From NCBI GenBank assembly GCA_023436205.1, contig JAEZKC010000012.1, positions 103,961 to 167,960 on the forward strand: a DNA stretch of 64,000 bases, in the 5' to 3' direction. The DNA is from Fibrobacterota bacterium (GTDB lineage: Bacteria; Fibrobacterota; Chitinivibrionia; Chitinivibrionales; Chitinispirillaceae). The notes beneath the pieces were generated by a model that was not told the origin of the DNA, made no database searches, and worked only from the letters and a program-made list of their open reading frames with translations. Positions 41,543-51,070 of this stretch are shown here, in pieces. The first letter of the stretch is position 1; each line of letters opens with the position of its first letter. The position numbers and the translations under genes were made by a program.

Positions 41543-42001
41543 CTAGGATCTGAGAACTATAGGAGATTCCACCAGCACCTCTTTTCTGAATTCCTCCATT
41601 ACAGTCCAGGCATTCTGCTTCTGAACGGTAACAACAAATTCCATATGACTAATACCGCAATGATCACATTTTTTCAGCGAAAGCAGCGATGCAAGAACAT
41701 CTCCATTACCCTGCCTTGAATTACCCATGGCTGAATGCCTATCGATCACAGCCTGGAACTGCTTATCATCAAGGGCACGATATAAATCTGCAATTTGGTT
41801 CTGCGCGAAATCCGGATCACTGAAATACCGAATCTGGTCCCCGACCTTTTTGAAATACCTATTGCATTTATCGCAGTAAGGAAGTGTAAGAAGCCATAGA
41901 TAAATTCCTAAACTTCCCAGAGAGAATCCTATCACCTGAACAAGAGCAAGCAGATAACCAATTGTTCCCAACCTGCCGGTCTCTCCAAACTGAAACTGCA
42001 T
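41543..42001 (-). CDS. Membrane protein with two CxxC pairs, possibly 5' truncated
   Basis: This 152-residue protein begins with one hydrophobic segment (about 11-38), then has CDKCNRYFKKVGD (about 43) and KKCDHCGISHMEF (about 112), two CxxC pairs that could bind one zinc ion. The family is not recognised. It lacks a ribosome site and begins abruptly next to the helix, so the 5' part may be lost. The neighbouring 42002-42153 has an 8-bp inverted repeat (42041-42048 / 42101-42108) but no gene. Confidence 0.5.
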   Translation of the reverse strand: MQFQFGETGRLGTIGYLLALVQVIGFSLGSLGIYLWLLTLPYCDKCNRYFKKVGDQIRYFSDPDFAQNQIADLYRALDDKQFQAVIDRHSAMGNSRQGNGDVLASLLSLKKCDHCGISHMEFVVTVQKQNAWTVMEEFRKEVLVESPIVLRS

Positions 42002-42153
42002 CGAAGCGTTTGTGATTGTGAGATGCAGAAAAGCTAATCCCTCGTGAGCAATCCAGCACTGCTCGCAATCTGATTATTGAACAACAGCCCGACTGTATGT
42101 CTCACGAGAGAAATTGTAGAATGCCGATGCCGCTTGCGACACCGATTCAATAA

Positions 42154-44115
42154 TTATTTCACAACACTAACCCGACTTCTGTACTTCATCCCATTGTCTG
42201 TCAATTGAAGAAAGTACAAACCGGCAGGAATTCTGCCTTTACCGAATCTTACACTATAATTTCCTGGATAGTAAACTGCTGAACTGCTCTTTGCAATACA
42301 CCTTCCGGTTACATCCATCAATTCAAATGTGCCCTTTACCTTTGTAGAGGTCGTAATTGAGAATACACCATTGCCTTTGGAAGATGCGCTGATCACACTT
42401 CCCATCCTGTAATTCGTCCTACTTACAGCAATGCTGCTCACCCCGATAGGCTTTATGCTTACATCATCCAGGTAAAGTTTACCGGCATAGGTTCCCATGT
42501 CAAAAGCAATCCTGGCAACCCGGTCATCATCGAGCCCCATGGTGAAATCAAAGGTAAAGGTCTCCATTTGGGTACCGACTGTGAATGTTTTGTAACCGGA
42601 ATAGGTGGTCCATGGTGCTTCATTCAGACCGACATTCACCTGCAGATCATATTCACTTTCAGCCTTAGCTTTGAATGAGACCTGGTATGATTTTCCTTTT
42701 GAGATATCGAGGCCGGCTGCTTTAAGCTGAGCTTTCCAGCCTTCATCACCTGCAGTGGCCATATCGATCACATATTCACCATTCGTGACAACCCCTGTCC
42801 CCACAGCCCCTTCCCAGGCACCGAAAGTCCATCCGGTAACTCCGTCAGCGAAATCACCATTTACCACCAGCTCCGCACCCATAGCCGGCCCGTTATCAGT
42901 GAATACGGCGGTAAGATTTACATTTTCAGTAACAGTAATGGTGAGGGGATTCTCGGTGCTTTCGACACTACCGCTCCAGTTCAGGAACTCGTTGTTGGCA
43001 TCTGCCACAGCTGTAAAGGTTATTGTTGAGCCGGAATCAACCATCACTTTATTTGGCGTTATGGTGACACTACCCCGCCCTGAGGAAATTACTGAAACAC
43101 TGTACCTTGTAGTCTGATTTCCCTCACATACGCCAGTAAGCATAAACTGAGGAATAACGGATGTGTTCTTGATGCTGTTTGGATCTGTGACAGCCACTTC
43201 CAATCCCCATCCGGAGAGAGTTTCAAATTTGCTGTCGGTGGTCATATCCATGGAAGCACAATCGCTGTTACCCGGGCCCCAGGACCATGCCAGCCACCCG
43301 ATTTCGTTTTCCTGGCACTTCTCCAGGATTAATTTATAATTGATAGTCCCGGTGCATGCATTTGCGGTATTGCCAAATTCGCCAACAATGAGAGGAAGAT
43401 TCATCTGCACTGACTGATTTATCTCATCTGTAATCATCTGGTCACTGTAACCCCATTCGGGAATCCACCACATGTGGACAGAGAAGAGGAGATTGTGATC
43501 AGGATCGGCAGCAATCAGATCAGGCCCGGTCGCCTGCAGAATATTAATATCCTTACCCCAGCCTGCACCATCAATAATGAGAGGGACATGAATTCCCGCT
43601 TCACGCATTCTGGTCACTGCGGTTGTATAACCGGATTTGAAGTCGGCATTTGAAACGGAATTACCGCATTCGTTGGCGATATTGACCAGCAGGTATTCCT
43701 CATGTTTCTGGATAACACTTACCACTTCAGGCTTCACCCACCAATCCACACATGTGGAGAGCTTCGACCATTCACCGGTGGCATCATGCAGCTCCACCAT
43801 GGGGATCATGTTGTTTTCCCGACACTTGGCTATGGCAGCATCGAACTTGTCCACTGCACCGGTGGTCACCCATACAATTCTCACCGCGTTGGCCCCTGTT
43901 TTGGCAATCTCCGGAAAACTCGTACCATTTATATCTGTCCACACGATCATCTTGTTAACCCCGCGCAGAATCACCTTTTCACCGCAGCGGTCATACAGAT
44001 GACGTCCTACAACTCTAAAACCGGGCAGTTCTGCAGAATAAGCCTGTATTGACATTACCAGAACCACAACTGCACTTAAAAACCAACGCATTCTGTTTCT
44101 AACCGCAAAATTCAT
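42154..44115 (-). CDS. Secreted GH5 glycosidase (mannanase-like) with InlB repeat, CBM and sorting domain
   Basis: The start MNFAVRNRM follows AAGGAG and gives 653 residues. After a signal peptide (ending YSAEL, about 28) comes a GH5 domain (about 35-320) with GANAVRIVWVTTGA, acid/base Glu in LVNIANECGN and nucleophile Glu in LIVGEFGNTA, the pattern of GH5_8 beta-1,4-mannanases. An InlB-B-type repeat follows (about 330-400), then a family 4/9-like carbohydrate-binding module (about 410-560, VNGDFADGVTGWTF), and a C-terminal sorting-type domain (about 565-653, ending GLYFLQL ...). It probably cuts mannan outside the cell. It is divergent from a TIGR02147 gene. Confidence 0.85.
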   Translation of the reverse strand: MNFAVRNRMRWFLSAVVVLVMSIQAYSAELPGFRVVGRHLYDRCGEKVILRGVNKMIVWTDINGTSFPEIAKTGANAVRIVWVTTGAVDKFDAAIAKCRENNMIPMVELHDATGEWSKLSTCVDWWVKPEVVSVIQKHEEYLLVNIANECGNSVSNADFKSGYTTAVTRMREAGIHVPLIIDGAGWGKDINILQATGPDLIAADPDHNLLFSVHMWWIPEWGYSDQMITDEINQSVQMNLPLIVGEFGNTANACTGTINYKLILEKCQENEIGWLAWSWGPGNSDCASMDMTTDSKFETLSGWGLEVAVTDPNSIKNTSVIPQFMLTGVCEGNQTTRYSVSVISSGRGSVTITPNKVMVDSGSTITFTAVADANNEFLNWSGSVESTENPLTITVTENVNLTAVFTDNGPAMGAELVVNGDFADGVTGWTFGAWEGAVGTGVVTNGEYVIDMATAGDEGWKAQLKAAGLDISKGKSYQVSFKAKAESEYDLQVNVGLNEAPWTTYSGYKTFTVGTQMETFTFDFTMGLDDDRVARIAFDMGTYAGKLYLDDVSIKPIGVSSIAVSRTNYRMGSVISASSKGNGVFSITTSTKVKGTFELMDVTGRCIAKSSSAVYYPGNYSVRFGKGRIPAGLYFLQLTDNGMKYRSRVSVVK

Positions 44116-44245
44116 AAACCACTCCTTTTTAGTTAGATAAATACCATTAGCCTGAGAGCTAAAACTGTTATGCACCAATTTAGGTCAAAATGGTTTAAAA
44201 GAGCGGCTTTTTGTTCATTTCACCACTAAAAACCGTGGTCAGTTT

Positions 44246-44366
44246 TGTCCACAGTATCTATTTCGAATTTTTACACAACAACAGAAAATTCTATTATAAT
44301 TATGATAAAGGCATTCTTGTTGGTTGGAATAGGGTCCAAAACATAGGAAAAATGTGTCCACAGTAT
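44246..44366. repeat. Pair of direct repeats upstream of the first TIGR02147 gene
   Basis: The word TGTCCACAGTAT occurs at 44246-44257 and again at 44355-44366, a distance of 109 bp. Both copies lie between the divergent GH5 gene and the TTG start of the regulator at 44389. TGT-CC-ACA at its core is a small inverted repeat. They are candidate operator sites for autoregulation. Confidence 0.5.
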
Positions 44367-44388
44367 GATTATCACAGAGGCAGATCAG

Positions 44389-45219
44389 TTGAGATCCATC
44401 TTTGAATATCTGGATTACAGAGACTTCCTTAAAGATTATTACAATCATCATAAAAAGGACAGTTTTTTTTCTTTCCGCTACATCGAAGCCAAAACCGGAA
44501 TCAATGCCAGCCTGTATGCCAAAATTCTGAATAAGCAGCGTCACATCAGCACCGCAAAAGTTCCATACCTTACCAATTTCCTCAAAATGGAAAAACGCGA
44601 GAGTAAATATTTCCATACCCTTGTGCAATTCAATAAAGCCAAAAACAACGATGAAACCAAGCTCTATTTCGAGAAGCTCCTTTCCTTTCGCGACTCACCC
44701 GCCACTCTTCTTGAAAAAGACAAGTATGATTATTTCACAAATTGGTATAATGCCCCCATACGGGATCTCATAAAAATCATGCCCTTTACCGGTGATTACA
44801 AGGAGCTTGCAAAAAGGCTCTGCCCGGAGATATCTGAATCCCAGGCGAAAAAATCGGTTCAGCTCCTTCAGAAACTGGGCATAGTTATTCAGGACAGTAA
44901 AGGCGTCTGGCAGCTTACGGATGACTTCATCAGAACCGATGGCAAGATGTCAGCTCTGGCGGTGCGCGCTTTCCAGAAAGAGATGTGCCGCCTGGGAATG
45001 GAAGCCATCGAACGCATCCCCAAGGAACACAGAGACATATCCACCTTAACCGTAAGCAGTTCCAAAGCCTGCATGGAACTCATCCGAGAAAAACTGGGCG
45101 TATTCCGCAAAGAGATAATGCAGATCATCGCCGAGGATGAAGGTATGGAGGAAGTATACCAGCTAAACTTTCAAGTGTTCCCGCTTACCTGCAACAAGTG
45201 GAAAAGCAATGAGGAATAA
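44389..45219 (+). CDS. TIGR02147 family protein (DUF4423), candidate regulator, module 1
   Basis: A TTG at 44389 with AGAGG eight bases before it is preferred over ATG 44365: it gives 276 residues, like the other two members, and leaves the direct repeat outside the gene. The family, defined in Fibrobacter, starts with the aromatic LDYRDFLKDYY and contains an XRE-like helix-turn-helix (IEAKTGINASLYAKILNKQR then ISTAKVPYLTNFL), followed by an all-helical DUF4423 (about 90-276). This module has the neighbour gene at 45209 overlapping its stop. Direct DNA binding is not proven for the family. Confidence 0.84.
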   Translation: MRSIFEYLDYRDFLKDYYNHHKKDSFFSFRYIEAKTGINASLYAKILNKQRHISTAKVPYLTNFLKMEKRESKYFHTLVQFNKAKNNDETKLYFEKLLSFRDSPATLLEKDKYDYFTNWYNAPIRDLIKIMPFTGDYKELAKRLCPEISESQAKKSVQLLQKLGIVIQDSKGVWQLTDDFIRTDGKMSALAVRAFQKEMCRLGMEAIERIPKEHRDISTLTVSSSKACMELIREKLGVFRKEIMQIIAEDEGMEEVYQLNFQVFPLTCNKWKSNEE

Positions 45220-46462
45220 AGGATATATACTGATAATTTTGTTACTCCAGCTGTTCAGATGCTCCAATCCCGGAACGGCAGGTGGCACGGGAACAGAAAC
45301 CATAAACACATTTGTGGCATGTTCAAATGGAGCCCCGGCCGTGGGGGCAACAGTGAAAATCATTGATGCTGAAGGCTGGGCTGACAGTATCCGCAAACAG
45401 GCAAGCCCAGTTATTGACAGCACGAGAGTGGGAGATAACGGTGTCTTTTCGTTGCGAATGGACCCGAAAAGGGTGATAAACGTCCAAATTGACAACGGCA
45501 CTGCAGGCGGGTTCCTGCAATATGTAAGCGCCAATCAGTTTGACAATGACACCCTTGTTTTAGACACAGTTCATTCGTTTAAAGGCTTTATTGACTCTTC
45601 AGAAGACAAAGATATCAGTTTCCGACTCGCAGGGACCACTTATGAATTTATATACCATTCACCCGGAGAAATCAACCTCAGTGGCATTCCCTCAGGTACC
45701 TATACCCTTGTTGCCGCAGGCAGTTCAACCAACTGGCGGCCGCTGGTTGTCAAAGGATTAAAAATAGACGGAACCGCAAGTACTCCCGAGGCTATCTCAT
45801 TTTCTCATAATCGTCTGCTCCTTGATGACTTTGAATCCGGTATCGGGCCCACCACTATCAGCAATCTTTACCGAGGAATCTACTGGTATGCATACTCAGA
45901 TGGAGGAGCGCAAGGGTGGAGTGAAATTGACAAAAACTGGGTTCCTGTACCAAACAGTGTTCCAAGCATTGGGACATCACGAATGGAGGTTGCTTCAGCA
46001 GAAGACGGCAAGAATGGCAAAGCAGCCCTCTTTAGAGCGACTCTGGACCATTCTGTCAGTATCCCCTGGGCCGGAGCAGGGTTCTACTTCAACCCGGCCC
46101 CCAACGGAAGTGTTGACTTGAGCGATCTCAGGTCCTTCACGTTGAGAGCGAAAGGAAAAGGGACGGTAATTGTGCGACTAGAGACTATCGCCTACGATAC
46201 GCTTGGCTCCGGGTATTCTCAGTTCAGTGCAATGATATATCTCACCGATGCCTGGCAGGAACATACTGTTAACGTAGAATCACTCAATCTGATTTTACCG
46301 CTGGATACACCGGAACAGTTTATTCCATGGCAGGAAGCGGCCAAAAATGCAACAAAGTTTGAGTTTGAATTTTCCGGAAGAGACAACATTGCGGATTCTG
46401 CTGAACTGTACCTGGATGATATTTACCTGAATGGAGTGGGAACAGAACGGTTCGCAAAATAA
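45209..46462 (+). CDS. Secreted protein with carbohydrate-binding-like domain, partner of TIGR02147 module 1
   Basis: This 417-residue protein overlaps the regulator's end by 11 nt. A signal sequence ends near LFRC (Cys about 18), a loose lipobox. The first half (about 20-190) has two Ig-like/carboxypeptidase-regulatory-like units with the pattern RLAGTTYEFIYHS, GEINLSGIPSGTYTL. The second half (about 205-415) resembles a CIA30/CBM11-type beta-sandwich (LLDDFESGIG, DLSDLRSFTLRAKGKG, AELYLDDIYLNG). It probably sits on the cell surface. The motif near residue 160 recurs in the partner proteins of the other two modules. Confidence 0.72.
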   Translation: MRNKGYILIILLLQLFRCSNPGTAGGTGTETINTFVACSNGAPAVGATVKIIDAEGWADSIRKQASPVIDSTRVGDNGVFSLRMDPKRVINVQIDNGTAGGFLQYVSANQFDNDTLVLDTVHSFKGFIDSSEDKDISFRLAGTTYEFIYHSPGEINLSGIPSGTYTLVAAGSSTNWRPLVVKGLKIDGTASTPEAISFSHNRLLLDDFESGIGPTTISNLYRGIYWYAYSDGGAQGWSEIDKNWVPVPNSVPSIGTSRMEVASAEDGKNGKAALFRATLDHSVSIPWAGAGFYFNPAPNGSVDLSDLRSFTLRAKGKGTVIVRLETIAYDTLGSGYSQFSAMIYLTDAWQEHTVNVESLNLILPLDTPEQFIPWQEAAKNATKFEFEFSGRDNIADSAELYLDDIYLNGVGTERFAK

Positions 46463-46481
46463 CTTTTAAAAATCCGTCCAT

Positions 46482-47540
46482 TTAACATCTGACAGTAAAA
46501 TAAAAAGTGGATCCCTCCCCAATCTGACTTATTGCCCATACTTTTCCATTATGCCTTCTGATTATACGGTCAACAATCGCCAGCCCGATCCCCGTACCTG
46601 CAAATTCTTTATCTGAATGCAGGCGCTGAAAAGCATTAAACAGCTTATCAGCATGTCGCATATCAAAACCGGACCCATTATCGCGAACAAAAAACACTTT
46701 CTGTTCATTTTCTATTTGGTAACCCATTTCTATGAAGGCATCTCTGGTTTTACCTGTATATTTCCAGGCATTACCAAGCAAATTGGATAACGCAATCCTG
46801 AGAAGCCCCTTATCCCCGAACACATCCATTTTGTCCTGAACCTTCCAGGTCACATTGCGTCCGGGATCGCTTTGGGATAGTTCCTCCAGAATTTCAATTG
46901 CCATTTGATCAAGACTCACAGATTCAACTCGCATTTCCTGTTTTGAAACCTTGGAAAGATTGAGCATATCATCAATGAGAGTTTCCATCTTCTCTCCGCT
47001 TTGTTTAATCCTATGAAGATACTCCATTCCATCTGTATCTAAAACATTTGAATAGTCCTCAATCAAAATCTGACCGAATCCCAGCATTGCCCTTAGAGGA
47101 GAACGCAAGTCATGAGATACAGAATAGGAAAAAGCTTCCAATTCGCTGTTTGTTTTACTCAACTCCTCTGCTTTCTGTTTCACAAGATCGTTTGATCGCA
47201 ACTGAGCAGCCCGAGACCTGATAAGAGCATTTATGATTAGCGTGAAAATCAGAAAAGCAATGAAACCTTCTACTCTATTCGTAATTGAAACAACAGGAGA
47301 AACCGCAATACCGGGTGAAAACAGATAGCCAATGATCAGAAGCAAACCAATAGTTCCCAAAAGTAAAAAATTAAGTAGAATGCTGTTAGCCCGGTAAACA
47401 ACCACTATGGGTATAAGATAAAAGAACCATTCGATATATCCGCGAGGAATTAAAAGATCGAAGGGAAATAGTACAATACAAAGGAAAAGAGCAAAAAAGA
47501 AATAATACAATTGTTTTCGAGAAATGGTACTTCCGGACAT
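46482..47540 (-). CDS. Membrane-bound sensor histidine kinase
   Basis: The start MSGSTISRK, with GGAG six bases before it, gives 352 residues. Four or five transmembrane helices (about 12-105) are followed by a short coiled coil, the phospho-acceptor SVSHDLRSPLRAML (His about 145), N box NLLGNAWKYTG, G1 FVRDNGSGFD, F box LFNAFQRLH and G2 GTGIGLAIV. The extracellular part is minimal, so it may sense within the membrane. No response regulator is nearby, so its partner is unknown. It converges with the partner gene of module 1, 19 bases away. Confidence 0.9.
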   Translation of the reverse strand: MSGSTISRKQLYYFFFALFLCIVLFPFDLLIPRGYIEWFFYLIPIVVVYRANSILLNFLLLGTIGLLLIIGYLFSPGIAVSPVVSITNRVEGFIAFLIFTLIINALIRSRAAQLRSNDLVKQKAEELSKTNSELEAFSYSVSHDLRSPLRAMLGFGQILIEDYSNVLDTDGMEYLHRIKQSGEKMETLIDDMLNLSKVSKQEMRVESVSLDQMAIEILEELSQSDPGRNVTWKVQDKMDVFGDKGLLRIALSNLLGNAWKYTGKTRDAFIEMGYQIENEQKVFFVRDNGSGFDMRHADKLFNAFQRLHSDKEFAGTGIGLAIVDRIIRRHNGKVWAISQIGEGSTFYFTVRC

Positions 47541-48198
47541 AGCACACTCCATAAAATTGATGATGATTTAATTAAAGGCACACAGCGTGCCATAAGGTGG
47601 GGAATATATAATAAGTACCTGAATACGCAGATATACAGAAAGAGAGTGGCTCTCTCTGTCATATCTCAAATCTGCACAGCTTCACCCCCGATCAGATAAG
47701 CCCCTGCAGGAAGTCGCCTCCTGAGCTCATCACAGTCTCAGGGGGGGCGGCTGATATCCGGGGGGAATCCTCTGGGCTTCCCTATGCTCACAATGTAACG
47801 GATTATGAGAGTGTAACAACATTTCTGCGGGTGAACAGACAGTAAGTACGAGTGATGAACTTGCCAGCCTCTCTGTTGTTTATGCTGAACGGCAAACAGG
47901 TACTTGGCAGGACGATCAAGGCTAGTTCAGAAAAAACAGCGAGAGAGTGTGCGAATGAGTATCTTCATGGCTTACCATCGGGTTTATACTTTATAAAACT
48001 GCGTGAAGCAGGGGTAGACCTGAAGTGGCGAGTCACCACGTGTGCGCGGAGGATGCGGTAATCAAGGATCTTTTCGCGGTCATCTTGGGGAGGTTATCGT
48101 TGCCTCCTCTTCCGCCTTAATCATCTGCAATCAACTTCGTCTGGAGCAATCCCTGCCATTCATCTCCGGCAAGCGGGTCTAAACCGTCAATTAAATAA
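47541..48198. other. Region with decayed sequence between the kinase and a barrel gene
   Basis: Apart from the sorting-domain remnant (47852-48061) no gene is supported. It contains a G-rich stretch (about 47740-47775, with GGGGGGG and GGGGGG runs) that suggests decay or a recombination point. The end near 48061 reads out of a non-functional frame. Confidence 0.45.
47852..48061 (+). pseudogene. Remnant of a C-terminal sorting domain
   Basis: The frame reads ASLLFMLNGKQVLGRTIKAS, then LHGLPSGLYFIKLREAGVD before the stop. This is the end of a secreted-protein sorting domain (compare RIPAGLYFLQL in the GH5 enzyme). The front of the gene is missing and there is no signal peptide, so the gene is a fragment. 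Confidence 0.65.
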
Positions 48199-49029
48199 TT
48201 AAAAGATCAATTTAAGCCCTACAGCACCCAACGAAAACTCATTATCATAGGGATTCTCATCAACAAAGCAATGACTGTAGTAGAGTGTGGCGATATTATC
48301 GTATGCAAGTATCACATAATTAAGTTCTCCGGAAAGCTTATATGTGACCATACCGTTTTTGCTGAACCATACGCGACTGTTCACATCGACGTACAAGGTT
48401 TGATTTCTGAAAAGTCCGAAATGGTAACGCAGTAACCCGGAGGCATCGTACTGGTATTCGTGATTGTGGCCAATCAATGGATGCTCTCCGTGCAGGTAAT
48501 AACCAAAATTGACAGTACCATCAAAAGAATTGCGAAGCGAGAACTCCCGGTTGTTGTATTTCTGTATAAAATAAAAGGAATATGCCCCCTTTGTTCCTCC
48601 ACCGATTTGAAGTGCGTTCCACCAGGTTGACCCATTTTCATCTTCTTCTCTGCTCAAGGTATGGATACACAAATGGTAAAGAGATGCAGTAACGATACTC
48701 TTCCGAAAAGAATAGCGCAACTCGGGAGTCAGATTGTAACGAATTTTGTCGAGCTTTACAGGAGTCTCCGGAAGACGCGCAATACTGGTCGAAGCCGCAG
48801 TCAGAAGATCGAATACCAGATTGTTATACCCGAAAAATTCAGTATTGATCACCAGATCAGAACGATATCCCGGACCCAAATCACCGTACCTGGGATCCCC
48901 GTAAAGATGGACCCCAAGAGTGACCATTCCGTTTGAACGGAAGAGCATCTTGAAATTTTCACTGCACTGCGCAGCGGATAGCATTCCGGATAGGAAACAA
49001 ACAACTAGAAAAAAAGCATATCTGGGCAA
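48199..49029 (-). CDS. Exported beta-barrel protein, unknown
   Basis: This 276-residue protein has a signal peptide ending MLSAAQ (about residue 20). The mature part is a set of alternating strands, with Tyr, His and Asn at the turns (ALQIGGGTKGAYSFYFIQKY, FGYYLHGEHPLIGHNHEYQ), ending FSLGAVGLKLIF. It is likely to lie in the outer membrane with about 12 strands. It stands alone on the minus strand after the formylglycine-type gene, with a gap of 55 bases. The family is not recognised. Confidence 0.63.
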   Translation of the reverse strand: MPRYAFFLVVCFLSGMLSAAQCSENFKMLFRSNGMVTLGVHLYGDPRYGDLGPGYRSDLVINTEFFGYNNLVFDLLTAASTSIARLPETPVKLDKIRYNLTPELRYSFRKSIVTASLYHLCIHTLSREEDENGSTWWNALQIGGGTKGAYSFYFIQKYNNREFSLRNSFDGTVNFGYYLHGEHPLIGHNHEYQYDASGLLRYHFGLFRNQTLYVDVNSRVWFSKNGMVTYKLSGELNYVILAYDNIATLYYSHCFVDENPYDNEFSLGAVGLKLIF

Positions 49030-49084
49030 TTACTCTCTCTCCTTCCTCTTTACAAGGAGCTTCATACGAGCTGATACATTTACT

Positions 49085-49855
49085 TTACCTTTTTACACTT
49101 TTAGCAACTCTGAACCCTACTCCATCATAACGACGAAACTGCTCTCCATAATTGCGGTTGGCAGATCGCAAATTCCACATATACTCATTCCAACTGCCAC
49201 CCCGTACCACCCTGTAGCGATACTTAAGAGAATCCGATGGACCGGAAGGATTGATTGAATCTCCAGCGGAATAATACTTAGGGTCATATCTATCATTACA
49301 CCATTCCCAGGCATTCCCGAGCATATCGTACAACCCGTACTTGTTTGGCTGTGTTGATTTCACTTTCGAAAGTCTGTTTTTGACAACCGCATAGGATGCG
49401 GCACTGTCATTTCCATCACCCCAGAAATACCTGGAACGAGTGCCTCCTCTTGCTGCATACTCCCATTCCGCTTCTGTAGGTAATCTGAACCCTTCACCAA
49501 TCCATTCGCAGTAGATACGTGCATCATCCCAGCTCACACCTGTTACAGGAAGAGAAAGCCATTCATTTCCAGAAAGATCGTCAACCCGTTGAGGGAAAAA
49601 CTTCTTATTCCACCAGAATGGCATCCTGCACTTTCCATCAGAAACACAATGCAGATATTCCCAGATAGTCACCTCCGACTCTCCAATATAAAACGAGTCA
49701 ACCTGTACTGTATGGACCGGCCTCTCGTCTCTTTCCCCCTTGAGGCTTCCCATATCAAACACTCCGCCAGGAACAAGAATCATTTTGCAGGAAACGGTAT
49801 CTGCTCCAGTACACAAAGAAATTAACAGGCAAATACAAATTACTGACTGTCGCAT
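49085..49855 (-). CDS. Exported FGE-sulfatase (SUMF1) domain protein without the catalytic Cys
   Basis: This 256-residue protein has a signal peptide (about 1-17) and a full formylglycine-generating-enzyme fold: FDMGSLKGERDERPVH, EVTIWEYLHCV, PVTGVSWDDARIYCEWIG, RLPTEAEWEYAARGG, GNAWEWCNDRYD, RVVRGGSWNE and VGFRVAK. In true FGE a Cys pair lies after RGGSW; here the position before RSANR is Leu (WNLRSANR), so oxidation of sulfatases is unlikely. Such domains also bind ligands or act in C-lectin-like structural roles. Function unknown. Confidence 0.82.
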   Translation of the reverse strand: MRQSVICICLLISLCTGADTVSCKMILVPGGVFDMGSLKGERDERPVHTVQVDSFYIGESEVTIWEYLHCVSDGKCRMPFWWNKKFFPQRVDDLSGNEWLSLPVTGVSWDDARIYCEWIGEGFRLPTEAEWEYAARGGTRSRYFWGDGNDSAASYAVVKNRLSKVKSTQPNKYGLYDMLGNAWEWCNDRYDPKYYSAGDSINPSGPSDSLKYRYRVVRGGSWNEYMWNLRSANRNYGEQFRRYDGVGFRVAKSVKR

Positions 49856-49940
49856 ATTAGCTCCGGAAAAGAGATGTAAAAACCGCTTATTAAATTATAT
49901 TTTGGAAACTAGGCGGGATGTAAATACTTAGAAAGCAAAG

Positions 49941-49962
49941 GGGTTCCGGTCCACCGGAACCC
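49941..49962 (-). terminator. Terminator of the 49973-50980 gene
   Basis: Stem GGGTTCCGGT / ACCGGAACCC with a tight CC turn lies just after the stop codon of the minus-strand gene; CCTTTGCTTTC follows on that strand. Confidence 0.65.
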
Positions 49963-49972
49963 GAGGAGCTAA

Positions 49973-50980
49973 TCAATATAAATGCATTGGCACTATTCTG
50001 GTCTGCTGAGTTCCTTCGATTCGGATTAAAAACATACCCCTTCCCAAACTCCCTCTGTTTAGTGAAATTGATCTGATTCCTGCTGGTACAAATTGCTGTT
50101 CCATAACAGTTTCCACCAACTTTCCATCAGGACGGAAAATATGCATTGATACTTTTTGGGATCTGTCTAGTATTAAATTTACTTTACCATTTGCCCGGGA
50201 GTAATTGGCACTCAAACCCGCGGCCTCGAATGAGTTCACTATATGCACAAGTGGAGTTGATACTCTTACAAGAGAGAAATTCAAAGTATCAATTCTCTGT
50301 GCATGCAGCTTTTTCCATTTTATCTGCGTTACGAAATCCCGTTTTGATGCAGTAACCGAAACACTATCATAGGAGTAGATATCTTCTGCAGGAATGCTGT
50401 CGATCAGGTAAGTACCATCTTCTTTCGTTACTGCTGAAAAAGACGTCTGAATATCCGGAGCTATGATCAGTGCCGGTTGCGCAATAAACATAACGGGAAA
50501 CTGAACCCTCACTGTACAAGCAGCAAGCGGGATTGGCAGAACACCTCCGCATAGTGGACAATCGATACTCACTCGGCCAGTAAGAGAGTAAAATTTGGTA
50601 TAGGGCGTCAGTTCGAAATGAAGAACCGTATCTTTCTGCACCATCAGATACATCTGCTCAGAACGATACCCTTTAGCGGAAACAGTAAGAGTATAACCAT
50701 TACCAACAACTACTCTGTCGAAAGCAAATGAACCATTTCCATCGGTTTTGGTGGAATCAACAATGTAATAGGGGATCGATATGCCTGTTTGCTGAACCAA
50801 ATCATAATTGTCATTCCGCAATTGTACAGTTGCGTTTTGAATCGGAATCAGGGCACTCCCCAGGTGTTCTCTCAGCACAGTACCGGAAACTGATGCATAA
50901 AGCACCGGTGGTGGTTCCTGAGCAGACATCTGCAGAGCTGAGCAAAGCAGCAGAACATGAATCAGAAGAATTTTACGCAT
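49973..50980 (-). CDS. Secreted protein with carboxypeptidase-regulatory-like repeats and sorting domain
   Basis: This 335-residue protein has a signal peptide ending MSAQEP (about residue 21). Two Ig-like units of the carboxypeptidase regulatory type follow (ASVSGTVLREH ... TDGNGSFAFDRVVVGNGYTL and LTGRVSI ... KEDGTYLIDSIP). The last 80 residues are a sorting-type domain (KVSMHIFRPDGKLVETVMEQ, RGMFLIRIEGTQQTRIVPM). It is probably a surface protein without enzymatic function. It is monocistronic with its own terminator. Confidence 0.75.
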   Translation of the reverse strand: MRKILLIHVLLLCSALQMSAQEPPPVLYASVSGTVLREHLGSALIPIQNATVQLRNDNYDLVQQTGISIPYYIVDSTKTDGNGSFAFDRVVVGNGYTLTVSAKGYRSEQMYLMVQKDTVLHFELTPYTKFYSLTGRVSIDCPLCGGVLPIPLAACTVRVQFPVMFIAQPALIIAPDIQTSFSAVTKEDGTYLIDSIPAEDIYSYDSVSVTASKRDFVTQIKWKKLHAQRIDTLNFSLVRVSTPLVHIVNSFEAAGLSANYSRANGKVNLILDRSQKVSMHIFRPDGKLVETVMEQQFVPAGIRSISLNRGSLGRGMFLIRIEGTQQTRIVPMHLY

Positions 50981-51070
50981 ACAACCTCCTGTTAGGGTAA
51001 AAGAATAACCATGACTTCACAAATATTTGAGAAGAACCACATATAGTCAAAAGTAATGTACTATAGCCTG

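Noticed and set aside
42041..42108. Miniature transposon from inverted repeats CTCGTGAG / CTCACGAG
   Set aside because: Arms are only 8 bp, there is no target duplication and the sequence between is not repeated.
44365..44388. ATG 44365 as start of the first TIGR02147 gene
   Set aside because: No ribosome site at a good distance, it overlaps the second direct repeat, and the TTG start gives the family length.
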